A DNA stretch of 64,000 bases from Nitrosomonas communis (GTDB lineage: Bacteria > Pseudomonadota > Gammaproteobacteria > Burkholderiales > Nitrosomonadaceae), in contig NZ_CP011451.1 of NCBI RefSeq assembly GCF_001007935.1, forward strand, positions 1,426,001 to 1,490,000. Direction: 5' to 3'. Under the pieces are notes generated by a model, which was not told the origin of the DNA, ran no database searches, and saw only the letters and a program-made list of their open reading frames with translations. A program made the translations under genes and the position numbers. This document shows, piece by piece, positions 59,169 through 64,000 of this stretch (position 1 is its first letter; each line of letters opens with the position of its first letter).

Positions 59169-60398
59169 CTATAAATACTGTCTCCCCGTCAAAAACCGCC
59201 AAAGCGCCACATATTTAAACACCGGCCATTCGCACTTCGACGAGGCTTTATAATACATAACGCCGCAAGTGAACAACAACCCGGTCGAGCGGTGGCTGCC
59301 CATTCGATTGATTTCGGAAAGCATAAAACGCTCCGTCTTCTCGCCGCCAACCAGCTCCAGACGGTCGCAATAAAGCCTAACCAGCGCGTTATTCATTAAA
59401 AAATTCCGTTTTCTGCCCGTGGTCTCAAACAAGTTGATCCCTTTTCCCGAGCCCATGTCGTCTGCGGTGATCGGCCTTTTGTTGTCCTTTTTCCAAACCG
59501 GAATTTGTTCTTTTATGTACTCCCGCTGCCACAAATCCCAGTCCAACACATTGTCAAAAAACGCATCTTCACCCGTGAAAAACCCGGTATCTCCGAGCGT
59601 TACCTTGTACCCGCAGGTACAAAAATAGTCGCTTTTATCGCTTTGCATCGTGCCCACCCTGTGGCATTTCGGGCAGATAAACAGCGCGTTTTCCAGCCCC
59701 TCCGCAAGCGCTTTCCCGCGATAACGCTTGAGGTTTTTCCGCTGCTCCTCATAAGCGTTGACATATAAGTCCTTTGCAATCGCCGCGTTGATCTCGTCAA
59801 CGCTCATACGGTCAAGTTCTTCGCGCGTATACTCTCTTACAGCCCTGCCCTCAGTCGTCCCACGCCGAGGATATTTCGCCCACACCGGATCACACAGATA
59901 CCCGCCGTCAATCCGGCAGGTGATCAACCCGCCGGTGCACTGCTTGACCAATTCGCCGGTGCGCGGAGAAAAATACCCACTCTGCCCATTGATCGAGACT
60001 ACCCCTTCGGGAAACATCGCCACGCTGATTCCGAGTTTCAAATTGAGCTCGATATTTTCGACCGTTTCATCCGCACTCGCGCCTTTTTTGCGCGGAATCG
60101 GATTGAGCAAAAACGTGAACAACTTCCCCGCAGGCCCCTCAGTCCATTGCTCGGTCGCCACATACCGAATATAATCGGGAAAAATCAAAGTCGCAAAAAA
60201 CGGATCGCAGTTGTGTGTGTGGTTAATCAACAGCAAAAACGCTTTTTCTTTCGACTGATATGGCAAAAACTTATATTTATATTTCTTTTTGATATATGCG
60301 CCCAGCGTATGCCGAAAAAATTCCTGCATCGCCCGGTTGCGTGATAACCCCTTGGTCCAACGCGTTACGTCGTGTTGGTTTTTCACGAGTTCAGCCAT
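59169..60398 (-). CDS. PlsC-type lysophospholipid acyltransferase with zinc ribbon
   Basis: A 409-residue protein. The acyltransferase motifs are NHTHNCDPFF (the H-x4-D catalytic pair) and FPEGV (glycerol-phosphate binding), in a 1-acylglycerol-3-phosphate acyltransferase fold at about 50-200. A C-terminal domain holds FICPKCHRVGTMQ and YFCTCGYK, a four-Cys zinc ribbon, then a beta-rich tail. There is no clear transmembrane helix at the N-terminus. The combination and the codon usage (many AAA and CGC codons) look more like Firmicutes (Clostridia) proteins than Betaproteobacteria. It is flanked by decayed recombinase cassettes and an IS91-like remnant, so it is probably imported cargo. Confidence 0.82.
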   Translation of the reverse strand: MAELVKNQHDVTRWTKGLSRNRAMQEFFRHTLGAYIKKKYKYKFLPYQSKEKAFLLLINHTHNCDPFFATLIFPDYIRYVATEQWTEGPAGKLFTFLLNPIPRKKGASADETVENIELNLKLGISVAMFPEGVVSINGQSGYFSPRTGELVKQCTGGLITCRIDGGYLCDPVWAKYPRRGTTEGRAVREYTREELDRMSVDEINAAIAKDLYVNAYEEQRKNLKRYRGKALAEGLENALFICPKCHRVGTMQSDKSDYFCTCGYKVTLGDTGFFTGEDAFFDNVLDWDLWQREYIKEQIPVWKKDNKRPITADDMGSGKGINLFETTGRKRNFLMNNALVRLYCDRLELVGGEKTERFMLSEINRMGSHRSTGLLFTCGVMYYKASSKCEWPVFKYVALWRFLTGRQYL

Positions 60399-60424
60399 AA
60401 AAATTTCCCTTTAAAGATGTGCCA

Positions 60425-60556
60425 CGAATCAGACGGGATTGAAAAGACCCTGGACCTGCGCAGGTGAACGTGGCGGCGCTCGGGAGGACAAGCCGAGATA
60501 GTCAAGAATTTTAGTGATTGCACCAGATTCCAGGATGGCGGCGATGAGCTTCTTCA
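60425..60556 (-). pseudogene. IS91-like transposase C-terminal remnant
   Basis: The minus strand encodes KKLIAAILESGAITKILDYL followed by GLSSRAPPRSPAQVQGLFNP and a stop. This matches the end of IS91/IS801-type transposases (I-A-x-I-x-x-x-x-x-I-x-x-I-L-x-H-L-G-L-P-x-R-A-P-P). The catalytic part is missing. IS91 elements move by rolling circle and can carry neighbouring genes. Confidence 0.5.
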
Positions 60557-60635
60557 GCCCTCACTGAAGGCAGTATTTAATGCCAATATCGAGCATAAGC
60601 TTTACTGATCATTTTTTCAAGATTCTTTTCCCAGT

Positions 60636-61079
60636 TCATGGCGTTAGAACTCTTTTGACACGCTCCCTCTGCTCCTCCCACAGCGCCGGCGGATCAACTG
60701 CCAGATCGAACAAGAGAATGTTATCTGGCAAAGTATCATCCAGAATCGCAGCAACGATGTCCGGCGCAAGCATAGTCAGATTCACCATCCTACTCACATA
60801 ACTGTTATCGACCCCTTCCCGAGCAGCAATCTCCTTCAGCGATTTGACTTCACCCGCTTCCAGCATAGCAAGCCATCGGTGACCTCTTGCCAGGGCCAAT
60901 TGCAGCGGTGTCGTCGATGCGCCCCAAGGCTGATCTTTTGCAATTTTGCCATTGGGCAACGTGACCAACTTACGTCCACTGCGGCGCTTGATCTGAATCG
61001 GTACAGACAGAGTTAACCTGCCGTCGCTTGTCTGTAGAATATCCGGCTTCCCTATTTTGCTGATTCGGATATCGCTCAT
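60636..61079 (-). CDS. ParB-like HTH protein, third cassette copy
   Basis: A 147-residue copy beginning MSDIRISKIGKPDILQTSDG with the full HTH (SLKEIAAREGVDNSYVSRMV) and the LFDLAVDPPALWEEQ ending. It is closest to the copy at 13485 in the C-terminal half. The start overlaps the recombinase stop as in the intact cassette. That recombinase is broken by an insertion, so any remaining function is independent of it. Confidence 0.77.
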   Translation of the reverse strand: MSDIRISKIGKPDILQTSDGRLTLSVPIQIKRRSGRKLVTLPNGKIAKDQPWGASTTPLQLALARGHRWLAMLEAGEVKSLKEIAAREGVDNSYVSRMVNLTMLAPDIVAAILDDTLPDNILLFDLAVDPPALWEEQRERVKRVLTP

Positions 61080-61282
61080 GCCAGTGCCTCCTCTTTCTGC
61101 TCGATTGACTTCGGACTCATTTCCAGCACCAGCCGCTCAATGCCGTTGGCACGAAGCCGTACTTCTAGATCGTCGGGTGATACGATCACCTTTTCAACCA
61201 GAAGCTTTACGATACCCCTATGTGTCAGGATACCTTTCACCGCAGTTGAAACCTAAAAACTTGAAGGGCGAAGTGAGAGGAC

Positions 61283-61786
61283 ATGAAGCAAAAGAGTTAT
61301 TCAAAAGAATTTAAGGAATCAGTCATCAAGAAGATGATGCCACCCAATGCGGTATCTGTTCCCCAATTGTGTAAAGAAACAGGCGTATCTGATGTTACGC
61401 TGTATAAATGGAGAAAAGAATACAGGAATAGGGGGATCGCAGTGCCGGGAGATAACAGTAAAGCAGATGACTGGACAGCAGAAGATAAGCTGGCGGTTGT
61501 AATAGAAACAGCTGGTTTGAATAGCGCACAACTGAGTGAATATTGCCGCAGTAAAGGCTTGTACTCAGAACAGATTGATCAATGGAAAACGGCAGCACTG
61601 TCAGGGTATCAACGCCATGCCCAGGCTGAGAAAGAAAAGAATCGCTATCGTCAGGAAGAGCGGAAGCAGATAAAGCGTCTGGAAGCTGAACTCAGACGCA
61701 AAGAAAAAGCACTGGCAGAAACAGCCGCGCTGCTGGTGCTGTCAAAAAAGTGCGAAGCCATCTGGGGGGTGAGCGAGGAAGATTGA
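61283..61786 (+). CDS. IS3-family transposase OrfA
   Basis: A 167-residue protein with two HTH units: SVPQLCKETGVSDVTLYKWR near the start and LSEYCRSKGLYSEQIDQWKT in the middle. A coiled coil rich in Lys and Glu follows (RYRQEERKQIKRLEAELRRK). Near its end AAAAAAG (61744-61750) is the usual -1 slippery sequence, which allows fusion to OrfB. The double HTH makes it longer than most OrfA proteins. Confidence 0.85.
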   Translation: MKQKSYSKEFKESVIKKMMPPNAVSVPQLCKETGVSDVTLYKWRKEYRNRGIAVPGDNSKADDWTAEDKLAVVIETAGLNSAQLSEYCRSKGLYSEQIDQWKTAALSGYQRHAQAEKEKNRYRQEERKQIKRLEAELRRKEKALAETAALLVLSKKCEAIWGVSEED

Positions 61787-62838
61787 TCTGCGCGCAGGAT
61801 CGTCAGATGGCCATACAATTAATAACAGAAGCAGTGAATCAAGGTGTACGGCAACGATTGGCCTGTGAGGTGATCGGCATCAGCAGCCGCACGCTGCAAT
61901 ACTGGCATCACATTGGCCTGGAAGATCGTCGGCAGATAGTCGAGAAAACGCCTGCCAATAAACTCAGTGAGCAGGAAAGAAAGCATATCCTCGACGTTTG
62001 TAACAGTAAAGAATTCTGCAGCCAGACACCTAAACAGATTGTCCCTGCCCTAGCAGACAAAGCTATTTATCTGGCGTCAGAAAGCAGTTTCTACCGCATT
62101 TTACGTAATGCTGGCCAATTGCATCGCCGAGGCCGTACGGCCAATCCAGGCACGACAAAGAAACCGACAACCTATATGGCAGATGGACCCAATCAGGTGT
62201 GGTCATGGGACATTACCTATCTGGCCAGTACGCTCAAAGGCGTATTCTTTTACCTGTATCTGTTCATGGATATCTATAGTCGTAAAATTGTAGGCTGGGA
62301 AGTCTATGAGAATGAATCATCGGAACGAGCTGCTGATGTTTTGCGAAAAACCCGGTTGACTGAAGTATTACCCATCCACCAGAAGGTGGTATTACATTCA
62401 GATAATGGCAGCCCGATGAAAGGGGCCACCATGCTGGTAACAATGCAGAAGCTGGGTGTTGTTCCATCATTCAGCCGCCCTTCGGTGAGTAACGATAATC
62501 CGTATTCAGAGGCATTATTCAAAACTTTGAAATATACACCTGCTTATCCATCCAAACCTTTTGAAAGTCTTGACGAGGCACGCCAATGGGTGCTGCATTT
62601 TGTTGACTGGTATAACCACTGTCATCGCCATGGCGGCATAAAATATGTGACACCAACACAGCGCCATCATGGTGATGATGTGACTCTTCTTGAACAGCGA
62701 AAACGTCTCTATGAGGAAGCGAAAAAGAAGCATCCGGAACGTTGGTCAGGCGAAACCCGAAACTGGTCACACGAATCAACAGTCAGGCTTAATCCCGGTA
62801 ATACGCAACCAAAAACCACGATGGAAAAGGTTGCTTAA
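61750..62838 (+). CDS. IS3-family transposase OrfB (DDE integrase)
   Basis: A frame of 362 codons. An N-terminal HTH (VRQRLACEVIGISSRTLQYW) is followed by the catalytic core: GPNQVWSWDITYLASTLKGV with the first Asp, KVVLHSDNGSPMKGATMLVT with the second, and VSNDNPYSEALFKTLKYTPA with the Glu. The DDE set is complete. It begins at GTG 61750 within the A6G slip site and is probably made as an OrfAB fusion by -1 frameshift. Confidence 0.87.
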   Translation: MRSHLGGERGRLICAQDRQMAIQLITEAVNQGVRQRLACEVIGISSRTLQYWHHIGLEDRRQIVEKTPANKLSEQERKHILDVCNSKEFCSQTPKQIVPALADKAIYLASESSFYRILRNAGQLHRRGRTANPGTTKKPTTYMADGPNQVWSWDITYLASTLKGVFFYLYLFMDIYSRKIVGWEVYENESSERAADVLRKTRLTEVLPIHQKVVLHSDNGSPMKGATMLVTMQKLGVVPSFSRPSVSNDNPYSEALFKTLKYTPAYPSKPFESLDEARQWVLHFVDWYNHCHRHGGIKYVTPTQRHHGDDVTLLEQRKRLYEEAKKKHPERWSGETRNWSHESTVRLNPGNTQPKTTMEKVA

Positions 62839-63266
62839 ATAATGTATTCAGGCGAAAAGTATGTTGACACCTACCGATACGCGTCTGCTCGGCCGGAAAC
62901 AATTGTTCCCAAATGGCGTCAAGCCGCTTCATCGCTACCGTGACTTTGGCCTCATCCAAGGCCGGATCGAGCTTGATTGCCTGAGGTAGCACCTCCCCTA
63001 TCAATTTTGGTGAACGCAAGATTGCACGCAACTGGTCGAGCACCGCTGATTCCAGTTCTGCATCAGGCAGCCGCGGCAATCCCGATACTCCCGCATGTTC
63101 CTTGGCGTCGCGCTGTGGAATGTAATAACGATAGCGCCGTCCGTTTTTCTTAGTTGTGTGCCACGGTGATAAGGCTCGTCCGTCATTGCCAAACACAATA
63201 CCTTTAAGCAGATACGGTACCTTTGCTCGTGTATCGTTGCCACGCACGCGTCCATTTGTAGCAAGG

Positions 63267-63730
63267 AAAGGTTTTGAACTGGCGCTTGTTAAATACCTTG
63301 GATACTGGCTCCCGTAACCAAGCTTTAGAAGCAGCCATTCAGGACTATGGTTGTCTGCACCGATCAGGACGTTCAGTTCACCAGCGAGGCATTTACTTCG
63401 ATATTAAAGTAGCATCATATCCAGATCAGTATGGATGGTAAGGTTGGCTACTATGATAATATTTTTGTTGAGCAATTATGGCGGGTAGTTAAGTACGAGC
63501 TTTCTTATATCAGATAATTCAATGAACTGAAGGAGGTAAGGCAGAATTTATTCATATGGTTTGAATGGTACAATCAAGAACGATTTCATCAAAGCCTTGA
63601 CAGCTTTACGCCTGATAAAGTCTACTATAATTCTCAAAGAATCAATCAGGTTGCCTGAATCTGTTTAGCTACACATGTCAGAGCTTAACTTTCTTTCAGG
63701 TTATCCAGTCAGTTATAGGGAGCCACTTCA
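63267..63730 (+). pseudogene. IS3-family OrfB fragment with right end
   Basis: From LNWRLLNTLDTGS-like sequence to the element's right end (GGGAGCCACTTCA, 63718-63730), this resembles 40150-40614. Several stops and frameshifts occur, and the 5' two-thirds are missing. It truncates the third recombinase copy on one side and abuts a membrane-protein frame on the other. Confidence 0.72.
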
Positions 63731-63733
63731 ATT

Positions 63734-64000
63734 ATGGACTTAGAAGTAGGAAAGTTAGATGCGCTAAAATTTCTAACAAAGCACTATATTGATAATGTTT
63801 GGATATCTACCAGTGTACATTTAGTTACGCTCGGTTGGTTATTTTCTTCTGAGCAAATACACATGCTTATAAAGGAAGAGCTTTTTATACAAATTGGCTT
63901 GACATGTATTTTGTTAGTGCTTGAAAGCCTTCGTTGGTTTGTAAACCGGCCAATTTATCGTCGTATAAAATTTCTAGAAATGCATGTGGCAGAAAAAATC
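63734..64000 (+). CDS. Membrane protein, partial at window edge
   Basis: An open frame from ATG 63734 to the edge: MDLEVGKLDALKFLTKHYID, then VWISTSVHLVTLGWLFSSEQ and LFIQIGLTCILLVLESLRWF. Two transmembrane segments are likely (about 22-37 and 52-68). There is no ribosome site, and the IS end lies only three bases upstream, so the true start may have been removed. Family unknown. Confidence 0.5.
   Translation, partial: MDLEVGKLDALKFLTKHYIDNVWISTSVHLVTLGWLFSSEQIHMLIKEELFIQIGLTCILLVLESLRWFVNRPIYRRIKFLEMHVAEKI

Larger units (their letters stand above)
61216..62874 (+). mobile_element. Complete IS3-family element in the third recombinase copy
   Basis: The 1,659-bp element has imperfect inverted ends (left TATGTGTCAGGATACCTTT, right complement TAGGTGTCAACATACTTTT). 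It is flanked by CGATAC at 61210-61215 and 62875-62880, a 6-bp direct repeat. Both transposase frames are intact, so it may be mobile. It is unrelated in sequence to the IS3 at 39351. Confidence 0.87.
61076..63266 (-). pseudogene. Large serine recombinase, third copy, interrupted by IS3 and 5'-truncated
   Basis: The C-terminal part is at 61076-61215 (ending MSPKSIEQKEEALA) and the middle at 62875-63266 (RGNDTRAKVPYLLKGIVFGN through LDAIWEQLFPAEQTRI). They are separated by an IS3-family element with CGATAC repeated at both junctions. At 63266 the homology stops, within the LATNGRVRGN block, where an older IS3 fragment begins. The catalytic domain is lost. Confidence 0.85.

Overview
The window reads as a chromosomal segment of a betaproteobacterial chemolithoautotroph, most likely an ammonia oxidiser of the Nitrosomonas group. 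The best clue is an intact Calvin-cycle locus with a red-type (form IC) RuBisCO: divergent cbbR, then cbbL, cbbS, cbbX, a small conserved protein and a class II aldolase (52.4-58.3 kb). The genus is an inference from gene content; there is no rRNA or other marker gene here. Almost everything else is accessory DNA.

Layout. 1-12.2 kb (minus): the N-terminal ~4,070 codons of a giant RHS/YD-repeat protein with one frameshift near 10,480, two Ig/cadherin-like modules and a LysM near the distal end; it runs off the left edge. 12.7-16.0 kb (minus): an HTH pseudogene, a SemiSWEET transporter and a complete large-serine-recombinase cassette (small protein, DUF2924, recombinase, HTH protein). 16.1-19.0 kb (plus): a LexA-like self-cleaving repressor with an operator between its -35 and -10, driving two unknown genes. 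19.1-22.5 kb: a membrane PDZ protein split by an ISNCY element with a clean 6-bp target duplication. 22.5-23.8 kb: an ISAzo13 element. 24.0-25.3 kb: two unknown genes next to an attC-like site.

25.7-39.35 kb is a defective prophage. It has an early replication/recombination operon (HTH, Sak4-like ATPase, ssDNA-binding-like protein, Cas4-like exonuclease, primase-helicase, candidate origin, RuvC-like resolvase), two tandem ParB-methyltransferases, a RelE/ParD toxin-antitoxin pair, an HU protein, small phage genes, and the start of the packaging genes. The large terminase is cut after about 37 codons by an IS3 element, and no structural genes follow.

39.35-52.4 kb is a graveyard of insertion sequences (IS3, IS982, IS1595, IS630, IS5 types) and broken genes: a voltage-gated K+ channel, a formylglycine-generating-enzyme-like protein, a TPR tail, an amidohydrolase and a thermonuclease with one amber codon. 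An intact large-subunit catalase and a small exported protein sit inside it.

58.4-63.7 kb holds two more, decayed copies of the serine recombinase/HTH cassette. They flank a PlsC-type acyltransferase with a zinc ribbon that looks foreign, and the third recombinase copy is interrupted by a complete IS3-family element. A partial membrane-protein ORF begins at the right edge. The recurring cassettes suggest repeated site-specific insertion, followed by IS bombardment, next to a conserved carbon-fixation operon.
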